A stretch of DNA of 21,271 bases. Source: a virus. Position numbers and translations under genes: made by a program. Where the stretch lies: IMG/VR virus record IMGVR_UViG_3300035698_035405, positions 1 to 21,271 of that record, one strand, 5' to 3'. The notes under the pieces are model-generated. The model saw only the letters and a program-made list of their open reading frames with translations. It made no database searches and was not told the DNA's origin. Positions 1 through 7,572 of the stretch are shown piece by piece. Within the stretch, counting starts at the first letter, position 1; each line of letters opens with the position of its first letter.

Positions 1-1413
1 GTGAATACAAATAAAGCATCGAACTCCTTACAGGTCATTCTCAAAAATCGACAGAAAAATTTTGGAACGTTCTGCCGTATCGCTGGTAGGTCATCGGATC
101 TCTCTTTGGCGTGTCAAACACAGCCTATGATCGATACACAATTAATGTCCGCTCGTGCCATCATTAATACGCCATGCGAAGACCGTGAAGGGGACATTAT
201 CGTTCCCAAGGGCGTCCATCTCGAAAATTTCAGCAAGAATCCTGTCGTACTTTGGGAACACGGTTTAGGAGAGATCACTCGCCCTATAGCCAAGTGTCAA
301 CATCCCGATGGCAAATTGGCATTAGAAGTAGAAGAAGATCAAATTTTAGCGACTTCTTACTTTACGGATAAGACCTTGGAGTCGTCGCAGATATTTCATC
401 TCATTGCTGAGGGACTGGTAAGGGCAACGTCAGTACGAGCAGTTCCTATCAAATCTTCAACAAGAAAAACTTCTAAAGATGGAATTGGGATCGTGCTTGA
501 GGAATGGGAACTGATTGAGTGGTCTTGGGGTGCATTGGGAGTCAACCCAGATGCCATTGCAAGAACGATTCATAGAGGAACAATTGAAGGCCGCAATATT
601 TCGAACCCACTTTTGAAGTCGCTCAAATCCGTTCTTTCTCCAAAGAATCAAACAATACCTGGCTGGACAAAATCCAAAAAAAAACTGTCGCAAGAAAATA
701 GGGAGGAAGAGAGTGTCGGCCGAGTTCATGAAACAAGTGAGACAAGCATTCAATCGGATAATAAAAAATATGACACGAACGAATTTGTGAAAACAGAGAA
801 AAAAAGAGATGTGAGTCGGGCTGACTCAAGTCTTGGTGAGGATCGAAGCAAGGCAAAAGTTAAGAGTACTCCAGTGCCTGAATTCACAAATCGGAAAATA
901 GAATGTGTGCCTTTAGGAGCACAGATATTGAAGTCTATTCAGTCTTCGATCACAGAATTGACGAGGTATGTTAATTCCGCATCCGTTGCTTTGGAAAATG
1001 AGCGAATTAAATCTTATTTGAATAAATTTTTGTTGTCTCTCGAAAATGAACGAATCGCTTTAGAAAAGTTATATATGGGAAATTATTCTCACCTGAATAT
1101 TCCCATCGAAAGTGAAGAAAGAAATCTACATGAGAATGACTCATTCACTCGGTCTTCAAAGGATTGGCTGGAGTCCGACATGATTCGTCAACTAAAAGAT
1201 TCAGATTATTATGGCCGCTTAAAAGTATTATCACAGTCTGCAAATCTGACACTTCTTCAGCGTCAATTATTAACTGAAATCTTAAAGCAAATTAGCCCCA
1301 CTCGTCACAGGCAGCTTTCCTATGATGAAAAAACACTAGAGCGGAATGTCGAAGAGCTTTCTCAAGCCGTCGTAGAACTAAAGCAAAAATTATCTGATCT
1401 GCTGCCTGCTTGA
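1..1413 (+). CDS. HK97-family prohead protease with long C-terminal extension
   Basis: This is a phage prohead maturation protease (peptidase S78 family), which cuts the capsid protein and scaffold inside the immature head. Residues about 45-190 carry the family pattern: the start SARAIINTPCEDREGDII, then PVVLWEHG with the likely catalytic His at 87, then ATSVRAVPI with the likely nucleophile Ser144, and a closing EEWELIEWSWGALGVNPDA that matches the family's usual E-x-S-x-V-x-x-x-N-P ending. Family members are usually around 200 residues. Here 280 more follow (191-470): a charged, low-complexity stretch, then predicted helices ending in a heptad-like ELSQAVVELKQKLSDLL. I infer that this tail acts as a scaffold, because the capsid protein downstream has only a short pro-region. 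The GTG start lies at the window edge, so the true start could be further upstream. Confidence 0.85.
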   Translation: MNTNKASNSLQVILKNRQKNFGTFCRIAGRSSDLSLACQTQPMIDTQLMSARAIINTPCEDREGDIIVPKGVHLENFSKNPVVLWEHGLGEITRPIAKCQHPDGKLALEVEEDQILATSYFTDKTLESSQIFHLIAEGLVRATSVRAVPIKSSTRKTSKDGIGIVLEEWELIEWSWGALGVNPDAIARTIHRGTIEGRNISNPLLKSLKSVLSPKNQTIPGWTKSKKKLSQENREEESVGRVHETSETSIQSDNKKYDTNEFVKTEKKRDVSRADSSLGEDRSKAKVKSTPVPEFTNRKIECVPLGAQILKSIQSSITELTRYVNSASVALENERIKSYLNKFLLSLENERIALEKLYMGNYSHLNIPIESEERNLHENDSFTRSSKDWLESDMIRQLKDSDYYGRLKVLSQSANLTLLQRQLLTEILKQISPTRHRQLSYDEKTLERNVEELSQAVVELKQKLSDLLPA

Positions 1414-1524
1414 ATGAAATTTCCACACTTAAAAATAGTCTGTTTGTGAAAAATATACATAATCTCTGGACAAAATGTTGATCTAACGAAATATCAAAAT
1501 CAATTTGTAGAAAGGACATATTTT

Positions 1525-2796
1525 ATGTCTGAAACACTCGAAGAAAAAGTTAAGTCTCTCTCATCAAATATCGAAAATCTGACTCAAAGTGTTGATCTGT
1601 TAAACAGTCCTGACATGAGTGGAGTCCACCATGACAGTCAGGGGCGGCTTTCCAGTTACTGGGAAACAGAGGGGAAGGAAACTAATCAGGTGGCACTAAA
1701 TAAATCTCATTCTAAAAACATCAGAACTTTACCTGTCGGATACAAGCCGTATTCAGAATTTCATTCGTTTGGAGAATTTATTCGATGTGGATTTAAAGAT
1801 CGCAGTGAAGTGATCGCCAAGACCAAGAAGTCTTGGGGTATGTGTAAAGCGATTCAAGGTATGTCGGAAATTGTAGGCGCTGATGGTGGGATAGCCATTT
1901 TGCCGGAATTTCACCAGGAAATCCTGACGCGAATTTATCACAATGATATTGTCAGCAGAACGGATCACTATCAAGTCGCCGGGAATAACATGACTTTCCC
2001 AACCGATTCTGAGACCAGTCGTGTTAATGGATCACGTGCTGGTGGTCTGCGGGCCTATTGGGTGGGAGAAGGTGATCCTCTTACTGGCAATACACCTAAA
2101 CTTGGTGAAACAACACTCAAACTTCATAAATTAGCAGTGCTGGTTTACCTGACCGAAGAATTAATCAATGACAACGGGATGGCTCTTGAATCTTATGTTA
2201 ACAAAAAAGTGACAGAAGAAATGGAGTTTGTACTAGGCGAATCCATCTTTAACGGAAACGGTATCAGTAAGCCGTTAGGGATAATGCAATCAACGGCTAA
2301 AGTATCTGTTCCAAAGGAATCTGGCCAGGCAACGAATACGATTGTGGCTGAAAATATTCTGAACATGTGGAGCCGAATGAAGGCTTCTTCAAGAATGAAT
2401 GCTGCCTGGTTTATTAATCAGGATACTGAACCTCAACTTCATCAGATGAGTTTGGGGGTCTCTACTGCAGGCGGGCAATTAGTCTACATGCCACCCTCTG
2501 GTTTATCTGGCTCTTCCTATGCAACGTTAATGGGGCGACCCGTAATACCAACAGAGTTTAACGAAACTCTGGGAACGGAGGGCGATATCCTGTTAGCCAG
2601 TCTGGATGATTATATCACGATCAGTAAGGGGGGAATCGAGCAGGCTGAGTCAATGCATGTAGAGTTTCTCACAGATCAATTGGCTTTACGCTTCATTATG
2701 CGTATTGATGGAAAACCCTGGGAAACTCAGCCATTAACGCCATATAAAGGTACTGCGACTCAGTCCAGTTTTGTCACTCTGGCAACACGTGCTTAG
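1525..2796 (+). CDS. Major capsid protein, HK97 fold
   Basis: This protein forms the shell of the icosahedral head. It follows the protease, as is usual in HK97-like phages. An AAAGGA ribosome site lies a few bases before the ATG. Residues 1-20 form a short helical pro-segment. SFGEFIRCGF (81-90) and GADGGIAILPEFHQEIL (118-134) are the hallmark start of the mature HK97 domain. Later hallmarks are the GEGDPLTGNTPKLGETTL segment, LAVLVYLTEELINDNG (the spine-helix start), GNGISKPLGIM, and a DDYITISKGG-type strand near the C-terminus. At 423 residues it is of usual length. The pro-region before the mature domain is only about 60 residues by eye, shorter than the 103-residue delta domain of HK97 itself. 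A 111-base AT-rich gap with no clear promoter separates it from the protease gene. Confidence 0.93.
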   Translation: MSETLEEKVKSLSSNIENLTQSVDLLNSPDMSGVHHDSQGRLSSYWETEGKETNQVALNKSHSKNIRTLPVGYKPYSEFHSFGEFIRCGFKDRSEVIAKTKKSWGMCKAIQGMSEIVGADGGIAILPEFHQEILTRIYHNDIVSRTDHYQVAGNNMTFPTDSETSRVNGSRAGGLRAYWVGEGDPLTGNTPKLGETTLKLHKLAVLVYLTEELINDNGMALESYVNKKVTEEMEFVLGESIFNGNGISKPLGIMQSTAKVSVPKESGQATNTIVAENILNMWSRMKASSRMNAAWFINQDTEPQLHQMSLGVSTAGGQLVYMPPSGLSGSSYATLMGRPVIPTEFNETLGTEGDILLASLDDYITISKGGIEQAESMHVEFLTDQLALRFIMRIDGKPWETQPLTPYKGTATQSSFVTLATRA

Positions 2797-2864
2797 TGAT
2801 ATATAGAAGTAATCATTATTTCCATTTCAAAATTCGAAATCAAAAACGAGAAGGATCTCATTCA

Positions 2865-3377
2865 ATGTTTAATAAAGAATTCCTCGAAAGTCACGATATT
2901 ATCCCCGCCTTCATGCCCGTTGACTTAGCAACGGCTACCAATACTGGTGACCGAGTTAATTTACAGAATTATGATCGGTGTCTTTTCATCTTGTTAGCTT
3001 CCATTGGGACGGCGGGAGACGATCCGGTGATCTCTGTACAGCAGCACGATGCCGCAACTTCTGGAAATTCTAAGGCTCTGAACTTTACTCGCATTCGGCA
3101 TAAAGTAGGTGCAACTGACATCAATGCCGTTGGACAATTTTCTCTCGCCGAACAAACGGAAGCGGCTAGTTTCGACACAGCATCCATAGATGGTGCAGAA
3201 AATGAGGCCCTGATCGCCATTGAGGTCATGGCAGAGGATTTAGACGCTGATAACGGTTTCACTTTTGTTTCATTCAATGTGGCCGACGTTGGGGCAAACT
3301 CACAACTCGGAGCAGGATTTTATATTCTCCAAGGAGCTGGTTATGTCAATGAACTCAAACAGTCTGCCATTGCATGA
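2865..3377 (+). CDS. Probable head decoration or minor head protein
   Basis: The product is a 170-residue acidic protein directly after the capsid gene. I chose the ATG at 2865 because GAGAAGGA lies about nine bases before it. A GTG in the same frame at 2796 overlaps the capsid stop but has no ribosome site and adds an unconvincing basic leader. The segment VDLATATNTGDRVNLQNYDRC followed by FILLASIGTAGDDPVISVQQ resembles a beta-rich small protein often found beside HK97-type capsid genes. There is no signal peptide and no membrane segment. Position, size and beta-rich composition fit a decoration (cement) protein on the outer capsid, but I do not recognise a named family. It overlaps the next gene by four bases. 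Confidence 0.6.
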   Translation: MFNKEFLESHDIIPAFMPVDLATATNTGDRVNLQNYDRCLFILLASIGTAGDDPVISVQQHDAATSGNSKALNFTRIRHKVGATDINAVGQFSLAEQTEAASFDTASIDGAENEALIAIEVMAEDLDADNGFTFVSFNVADVGANSQLGAGFYILQGAGYVNELKQSAIA

Positions 3378-3640
3378 CGACTCTTTGCCCTTTTCTTCAG
3401 CCAGGTAATTATTGCTGGGAATTAATACGGATGAATCAGAGATTAAAACAATCAGTCAAAACATCTCAAATCGAATCCTTAGCTGAACGAATCTTTATTC
3501 AAATGTGTGCCACAACGCATCAAGGATTTGATGAGTCACACTATGTAAGAAAAGCCTACAAACTAGCGAAAGCCTTCTATCAAAATGTTGATACTGTAAA
3601 AGCATCATCGGATGTGAAAGAAGCAGCTACGAATAAATGA
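3374..3640 (+). CDS. Small head-neck region protein of unknown function
   Basis: This is a small basic, helical protein of 88 residues. Its ATG overlaps the stop of the previous gene as ATGA, which suggests coupled translation. An internal ATG at 3431 (69 residues) is an alternative start, and neither has a good ribosome site. The more conserved-looking part is SLAERIFIQMCATT through YVRKAYKLAKAFYQNV, a two-helix arrangement like the small proteins of unknown function often seen between capsid and connector genes. The first 20 residues look less protein-like, which slightly favours the inner start. No catalytic motif is visible. Confidence 0.55.
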   Translation: MTTLCPFLQPGNYCWELIRMNQRLKQSVKTSQIESLAERIFIQMCATTHQGFDESHYVRKAYKLAKAFYQNVDTVKASSDVKEAATNK

Positions 3641-3720
3641 TGTCCCTAGCTAAGGCCATCTGCAGAAATTGTTAGATTCACTCTTTCAGATGATCATGGC
3701 TAAAACTCTCAAGGGGAAAA

Positions 3721-4389
3721 ATGAAGATGGCATTAACAACCAAGGAAACAATTAAATCGCTTCTGGGCATCAGTGACACGTCACTGGATGTAGTGATCGA
3801 TTTAATGATCCCTCAAGCCGACGCCATCATCAAAGGTTTTTTGCAGCGGAAAATAGAGCAAGCGACTTACACGGAGTACTACAGCGGTTCTGGCGCTAAG
3901 GTGCTGCTGCTTAAGCAAATTCCAGTGCAATCGATTACATCAGTCCATTTAGACTCAGACGGATATTATGGGGACGGCACGGACGCTTTCCCCGCCTCTT
4001 CCGAATTAGTTGAAGGAACAGACTTTGTACTTCGAAAAGATGATGCCACAGCAACCGAAGTCAGTACAAGCGGGATTCTCTATCACACTGGCAAAGGCTG
4101 GCCTCGTCCTTCAACACGATTGCAAGGTCAATTAACCAGCGCTCCCGGGTTGGGAATGGGGAATATCAAGGTTGTTTACGTTGCAGGATGGGCGACTGTG
4201 CCGGCTGATATTCAATTTGCTGCGAATAAACTTGTGACGTCGATGATTCAATCCATGGATAGTGGGGGTCGTTTGGAGTCGGAGAACATAGAGGATTATT
4301 CCTATTCGCTAGCTGGAGCTGAGGATGAAGGTAAATTCCTTGATTCGGTCAAAGGCTCATTGGCTCGTTACAAAAGGGTCGTGATCTGA
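3721..4389 (+). CDS. Head-tail connector (adaptor) protein, gp6-like
   Basis: This 222-residue protein has the organisation of the HK97 gp6 / SPP1 gp15 type adaptor, the ring that sits under the portal. The N-terminal helices MALTTKETIKSLLGISDTSLD and VVIDLMIPQADAIIKGFLQRKIE match the family's opening (a first helix, then a second ending near the FLxR motif). A beta region follows (YTEYYSGSGAKVLLLKQIPVQSITSVHLD), then G-N-I-K-V-V-Y-V-A-G-W, the strand typical of this family, and a C-terminal helix pair (PADIQFAANKLVTSMIQ). AAGGGG precedes the start; the ATG at 3727 is almost as good as that at 3721. The 80-base gap before it holds no gene. The stop overlaps the next start as TGATG. Confidence 0.75.
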   Translation: MKMALTTKETIKSLLGISDTSLDVVIDLMIPQADAIIKGFLQRKIEQATYTEYYSGSGAKVLLLKQIPVQSITSVHLDSDGYYGDGTDAFPASSELVEGTDFVLRKDDATATEVSTSGILYHTGKGWPRPSTRLQGQLTSAPGLGMGNIKVVYVAGWATVPADIQFAANKLVTSMIQSMDSGGRLESENIEDYSYSLAGAEDEGKFLDSVKGSLARYKRVVI

Positions 4390-4730
4390 TGGTATCTATA
4401 GCTCAATTAAACAGATTGTATCTGAAAATGCCCGGCACCGAAGCCATTACGCTTACGACGAAACGGGGTGTGAATAACGATACCGTGGAATCCCAAAGCG
4501 TCACCCACGCCTGGATGCGGGATATTACGCGGGATGACATTGCGAGAGGGCTTGTAACTTCGGCTTCAGAAGGCATCGTCTGGAACATCCCCAATGCATT
4601 GCTGGCCGGAAATGAAATCGAAACTGGGGACAGCATTACCGATGCAAACAGCATTGTCTGGACGGTACTGTCTGTTTCACGAGTGAGATTGCGAACACAT
4701 TGGCGTTGTATTTGTCGGAGGGAAAAATGA
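4389..4730 (+). CDS. Putative head-tail stopper / neck protein
   Basis: This is a 113-residue beta-rich protein placed between the adaptor and the likely tail terminator, which is where head closure (stopper) proteins such as SPP1 gp16 or HK97 gp7 are found. Segments ITLTTKRG, THAWMRDI, GIVWNIPNALL and IVWTVLSVSRV alternate as strands, and the IETGDSIT turn resembles the small beta-barrel of that class. The call rests mainly on gene order and size; I do not recognise a specific family. The start overlaps the previous stop (TGATG) and the stop overlaps the next ATG (ATGA), so translation of three neck genes is probably coupled. The last ten residues (RTHWRCICRREK) are unusually Arg/Cys-rich, perhaps because the DNA also encodes the next gene's ribosome site. 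Confidence 0.5.
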   Translation: MVSIAQLNRLYLKMPGTEAITLTTKRGVNNDTVESQSVTHAWMRDITRDDIARGLVTSASEGIVWNIPNALLAGNEIETGDSITDANSIVWTVLSVSRVRLRTHWRCICRREK

Positions 4731-5176
4731 CAGCCATTCTGGAGTCTATTCTGACAACGGTGAAATCAGAAATCGAATTATTGATTATGACCGATATCGG
4801 TGGTGATTCGATCATTATCCAGAAAGTACCCAGCACGCGAAATTTTACCAGTACAGACTTCCCGGCAATTTTAATCGCACCAGGCACACCAAAACATAAC
4901 CCGAAAGAGGGAACAAATGAGAGAGACCAGATTGAATATCAAGTTGGTATTTTTATCGTGGATGCAGATCAACAGAATCAAACACTCAACAGGGACAAGT
5001 ATTTAACTTGGTATGAAACGATTGTAAAGAAGTTTCGCACTCCTCGTTTAGCGGGCGTGGATTCCGTTGTAAACAGTTATGTGGCACCCGGGGCAGTTGT
5101 AGACCCGGGATGGTTTGAAGCCGGAGAATATCACGCAGGGATGACCCTGTGGTTTATCAGTTGGGAGACAAGATAA
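4727..5176 (+). CDS. Putative tail completion / tail terminator protein
   Basis: The product is a 149-residue protein. I chose the ATG at 4727 because GGAGGG sits five bases upstream and the ATG overlaps the stop of the neck gene as ATGA. An in-frame start at 4700 would lie inside that gene and lacks a ribosome site. The protein opens with a helix (ILESILTTVKSEIELLI), then DFPAILIAPGTPKHNP and EYQVGIFIVDADQQN strands, then a helix (YLTWYETIVKKFRTPRL), and ends in HAGMTLWFISWET. This alpha-beta order is what tail terminator proteins (lambda gpU, HK97 gp10 type) show, and gene order agrees: after the stopper, before the gpG-like protein and tube. It is an assignment by position and shape, not by a signature motif. 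Confidence 0.5.
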   Translation: MTAILESILTTVKSEIELLIMTDIGGDSIIIQKVPSTRNFTSTDFPAILIAPGTPKHNPKEGTNERDQIEYQVGIFIVDADQQNQTLNRDKYLTWYETIVKKFRTPRLAGVDSVVNSYVAPGAVVDPGWFEAGEYHAGMTLWFISWETR

Positions 5177-5448
5177 TGGCAGAATATGAATTCAGCACGG
5201 AGACGGAAGCGACCATCTCCGTTCGAACGACTTACGGTCGATTGAAGTTCAGGACAGATGTGGCTACCGCGAAAAAACTGTATGCCGAAATGAATGGCAT
5301 GAGCTTGGATCACCTCGAAACCCTGAAGCCACAGATCACAACTGAGAAAGGAGCGCGGCCATGTCTAAAGAAATTGACATCGAAGATCTCGGAGAGTTCC
5401 TCGATGGAATCGTCGTCGTCTCACAAAAGCCCAAATGCAAAAGTGTGA
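5176..5448 (+). CDS. Small protein of unknown function, 88-base overlap with next gene
   Basis: This is a 90-residue reading frame. The ATG at 5176 overlaps the previous stop (TAATG) and has GGGAGA upstream. Residues 1-58 (EATISVRTTYGRLKFRTDV, then AKKLYAEMNGMSLDHLETL) look like a genuine small alpha-beta protein. The last 28 residues are Ser/Lys-rich, lie wholly inside the next gene in another frame, and read like out-of-frame sequence. A TGA at 5343-5345, just ahead of the next gene's ribosome site and in a different frame from this one, would end the protein neatly if one base had been gained or lost upstream. So the C-terminus may come from an indel or a sequencing error. Function is unknown. 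Confidence 0.55.
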   Translation: MAEYEFSTETEATISVRTTYGRLKFRTDVATAKKLYAEMNGMSLDHLETLKPQITTEKGARPCLKKLTSKISESSSMESSSSHKSPNAKV

Positions 5449-5813
5449 TGCAGAAAATTGTCGAAGAAACGAAAGAGCAGCTCAATACAGGATTCCAGCA
5501 AGGAATTTCTCCGACTGGATCAAAATGGCCTGCTCTGAAACAGCAGAGACCACCGCACAGGAATCAGAATAATAAACCGCTGCTTGATACATACAAACTT
5601 CAGGAGAGTGTGACAGAAAAGACAGCAGGCCATCTCGAAGTGGTCAGCGATCAAGGATTGACTCTCGGGACGTATGTTGAATATGCAAGCACGCATCAAG
5701 AAGGATCAGGACCAATACCTCAGCGACAATTCCTGGGGTTCAATGAGAAGATAACAGATAGTGCGACCACCAAGGTCGCTGATTCAGTCATTCAACAAAT
5801 CGATAAACTGTGA
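5361..5813 (+). CDS. Phage virion morphogenesis protein, Mu gpG-like
   Basis: This 150-residue protein matches the pattern of the phage virion morphogenesis family (Mu gpG type, PF05069 as I recall it), linked to tail completion or head-tail joining. The diagnostic order is visible: GFQQGISPTGSKWPAL near residues 44-59, then PLLDTYKLQESV, then LGTYVEYASTHQEGSGPIPQRQFLGF near 100-126. The family normally shows G-x-x-P-x-G-x-x-W, L-x-x-T-G-x-L, Y-A-x-x-H-Q-x-G and I-P-x-R-x-F-L-G. The TG in the middle motif is replaced by TY here. An AAAGGAG ribosome site lies eight bases before the ATG. The gene ends ten bases before the tail tube gene and overlaps the preceding reading frame by 88 bases. Confidence 0.78.
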   Translation: MSKEIDIEDLGEFLDGIVVVSQKPKCKSVMQKIVEETKEQLNTGFQQGISPTGSKWPALKQQRPPHRNQNNKPLLDTYKLQESVTEKTAGHLEVVSDQGLTLGTYVEYASTHQEGSGPIPQRQFLGFNEKITDSATTKVADSVIQQIDKL

Positions 5814-5823
5814 GGAAAATAAA

Positions 5824-6720
5824 ATGACCACTCCCGAAATCGGAACATTCGGACTAATTGCCTTTGATACGGCACTGCCCTTTGATGTCAGCTCAATTCC
5901 GATTGAGATCATTCTTCCGGAGTCATTGGTCGAGACTGCTGAGATCATCGAAACCAACGGTGTGACAGGCACAACAGACCACAATTCAGAGCGAACGCGA
6001 GAAGGATTGAAGCGAGTAGCAGGATCGATCAAGATCGCTTGCTCTCGAATCGCCCTGGATACTCTGCTGCCTTACATCTGTGGAACGGCAGAGGCGGCAA
6101 ACGTATTCGCACTGGCTGACTCTCTGCCTGAGTTTTTGCTGATGATCGACCGCGGTGCCAAAGTCTACACGTACGCCGGCTGCCGGATTGCGAAAGCCAC
6201 ATTCAGCGGAGCAAAAGGAGATTTTCTCTTTCTGGATCTGGACATCGAAGCAGAGACAGAAACAATCGGAAACGCAGGGACGTTCACACCTCTGACTGCT
6301 CCCACTGAGAAGCCGTTCCTGTTCGCTGATGGTGCGCTCACTCTTCAGGCTGCGACTCGCGTATTCGAGAACTTCAGCTTAACGATTGAGAATCGAGTCA
6401 ATACAGAGCTATTCGAAAATAATCTAACTCGTCATGACATCCCTCTGATCGATCGCGTAATCACTCTCGCGACAGATCATCCTTGGGATACAGATAATAC
6501 TGATCTCGTTAAGCAGGATCTTGACGGGGCAGCTGGCACGCTGGTCTTTACGAATGCGGAAGTCGTGACTGACATTCTGACTTTCGCAATGGCTGCGATC
6601 CAATATGCGAATATCACTCCAGCGATAAGCGGTAAGGATGTTCTCAGACTGCCACTGTCTGGAATGGTTCGCAGTTCAGGGTCGACAAAAAGTCTGATTG
6701 TCACCAATGCTCACGCTTAG
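5824..6720 (+). CDS. Major tail tube protein
   Basis: This is the 298-residue probable tail tube subunit. GAGGAAAA lies just before the ATG at 5824; an in-frame start at 5761 would lie inside the previous gene and is less likely. The protein is beta-rich with two similar halves: KRVAGSIKIACSRIALDTLLPYICG and later GALTLQAATRVFENFSLTIENRVNTELFENN, which is the arrangement I associate with the Phage_tube_2 family. The phrase NFSLTIENRVN followed by DRVITLATDHPW is characteristic of two-domain tube proteins. A single tube gene and no sheath gene indicate a non-contractile tail. It lies directly before the chaperone pair, as in lambda-like gene order, and is expected to be the most abundant tail protein. 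Confidence 0.75.
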   Translation: MTTPEIGTFGLIAFDTALPFDVSSIPIEIILPESLVETAEIIETNGVTGTTDHNSERTREGLKRVAGSIKIACSRIALDTLLPYICGTAEAANVFALADSLPEFLLMIDRGAKVYTYAGCRIAKATFSGAKGDFLFLDLDIEAETETIGNAGTFTPLTAPTEKPFLFADGALTLQAATRVFENFSLTIENRVNTELFENNLTRHDIPLIDRVITLATDHPWDTDNTDLVKQDLDGAAGTLVFTNAEVVTDILTFAMAAIQYANITPAISGKDVLRLPLSGMVRSSGSTKSLIVTNAHA

Positions 6721-6742
6721 TGTGTTGGTGTTTTAGATAGCT

Positions 6743-6758
6743 CTGACTGAAAGGTCAG
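6743..6758 (+). other. Short hairpin between tube and chaperone genes
   Basis: CTGAC and GTCAG form a five-pair stem around a TGAAAG loop in the 82-base gap after the tail tube stop. It has no T-tract, so it is not an intrinsic terminator. It sits over the AAAGG that would serve the GTG at 6758 and could hide that start, which fits the choice of ATG 6803. It may also be a chance structure. Confidence 0.25.
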
Positions 6759-6802
6759 TGAAGAGAGATGAAATTCAAGCCTCGTTTAAAGAAAGCAAAA
6801 AT

Positions 6803-7189
6803 ATGAATGCTAAGAGTTACATTTCAGACGGTTACACCGAGAAAGGGCTGATCAAAGAACTCCCTAAATTGCACGGATCAGTTCGGTTCGAATACCGGGT
6901 CATGCTGTCTGACAAAATCCGTGATGTGTTGCATGCGTGGGATCTGATTTCTTCAACAGAAAAGACGAGGCGTATCCACGCAGTGATATTGAATCAGGTA
7001 ATTAGCTGGGATCTGGAAGAAGACGGAAAGCAGATTCCGCGGGATGCGAATAGCCTATCGCGCCTGAAGCGAAACATTGTCGAGCGGTTGTTTAACATCG
7101 TTACGCAACTGGATGTTTCGGACGAGGTCGAGGAAGAGCTAGACCTGGAGAAGGTTCTCGGCAAGCCAGAGGATGGCACAAAAAACTAA
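6803..7189 (+). CDS. Tail assembly chaperone, short (gpG-like) form
   Basis: This 128-residue acidic-ended helical protein is the zero-frame product of a chaperone pair between tube and tape measure. Such chaperones coat the tape measure and recruit tube subunits, and are not in the finished particle. I favour ATG 6803 because the protein then begins at the well-ordered segment SDGYTEKGLIKELPKLHGSVRFEYRVML; a GTG at 6758 adds 15 residues and has its AAAGG too close. The body is helical (IRDVLHAWDLISSTEKTRRIHAVIL, SLSRLKRNIVERLFNIVTQL) and ends acidic (DEVEEELDLEKV). The last codons are ACA AAA AAC TAA, so the stop directly follows a slippery heptamer. The role is inferred from position plus the frameshift arrangement. 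Confidence 0.75.
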   Translation: MNAKSYISDGYTEKGLIKELPKLHGSVRFEYRVMLSDKIRDVLHAWDLISSTEKTRRIHAVILNQVISWDLEEDGKQIPRDANSLSRLKRNIVERLFNIVTQLDVSDEVEEELDLEKVLGKPEDGTKN

Positions 7190-7572
7190 TTGAGGGGCTG
7201 GGGCTGATCCTGTTCCACCCCGAAGTTGCGTTCAGAGAATGCGAGCATTGCCTCGTTTACATTTACAACGAGGAGACAGGACAGGCGAGAGTCACAAGTC
7301 GTGGAGAATGCTGCAAGCGGCTGACGACTGTGCCTGCTCCCTGTCGAACAAGTAAAGGCTGCCCGAAAGGAACGCCGGAGGATCCCAAGACTCTCAACCT
7401 CAAAAACCAAAAGGCGTATCAACACTGGAAAGAGTGCAAAGCGGTTGGTCAATTCCCCGATGACGACATTGTCCGGAAGCACGCAGCCATTCTTCAGGAG
7501 CTCATTGACCAGGCCAAAGAATACAAGCAAATCCAGTTAATGAGCATGATGCTGTTGGGAAAAGGGGTTTGA
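6803..7572 (+). CDS. Tail assembly chaperone, long (gpGT-like) form made by -1 frameshift
   Basis: Reading 6803-7186, slipping back one base and continuing 7186-7572 gives a 256-residue fusion, as in lambda gpG-T. The downstream frame is open from the slip point to TGA at 7570-7572 and contains no ATG, GTG or TTG until a GTG at 7330, 48 codons in. It therefore has no start that would cover its conserved-looking part. The added 128 residues begin LIEGLGLILFHPEVAF and carry a cysteine cluster: C-x2-C at added residues 19 and 22, CC at 42-43, then C53 and C59, which could bind zinc. A helical part follows (QAYQHWKECKAVG-like, then AAILQELIDQAKEYKQIQLMSMML). In lambda the T part binds the tape measure; I infer the same here. 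Confidence 0.75.
7180..7221 (+). promoter_or_regulatory. Programmed -1 frameshift signal
   Basis: Bases 7180-7186 read AAAAAAC. Split in the zero frame this is A AAA AAC, an exact X-XXY-YYZ heptamer, with the zero-frame stop TAA immediately after it at 7187-7189. Downstream, GGGG at 7194-7197 or 7200-7203 can pair with CCCC at 7218-7221; the first starts seven bases after the heptamer, a spacing suited to a stimulatory stem. The heptamer is certain from the sequence. The stem is a suggestion only, since it is four to five pairs long. Confidence 0.8.

Noticed and set aside
2796-2864. Upstream GTG start for the decoration-like protein
   Set aside because: It lacks a ribosome site and the 23 extra residues are atypical, while the ATG at 2865 has GAGAAGGA at good spacing.
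6743-6758. Terminator after the tail tube gene
   Set aside because: The stem has five pairs and no T-tract.
7330-7572. Independent 80-residue gene starting at GTG 7330
   Set aside because: There is no ribosome site, the start falls inside the cysteine-bearing region, and the frame is open back to an exact -1 slippery heptamer.
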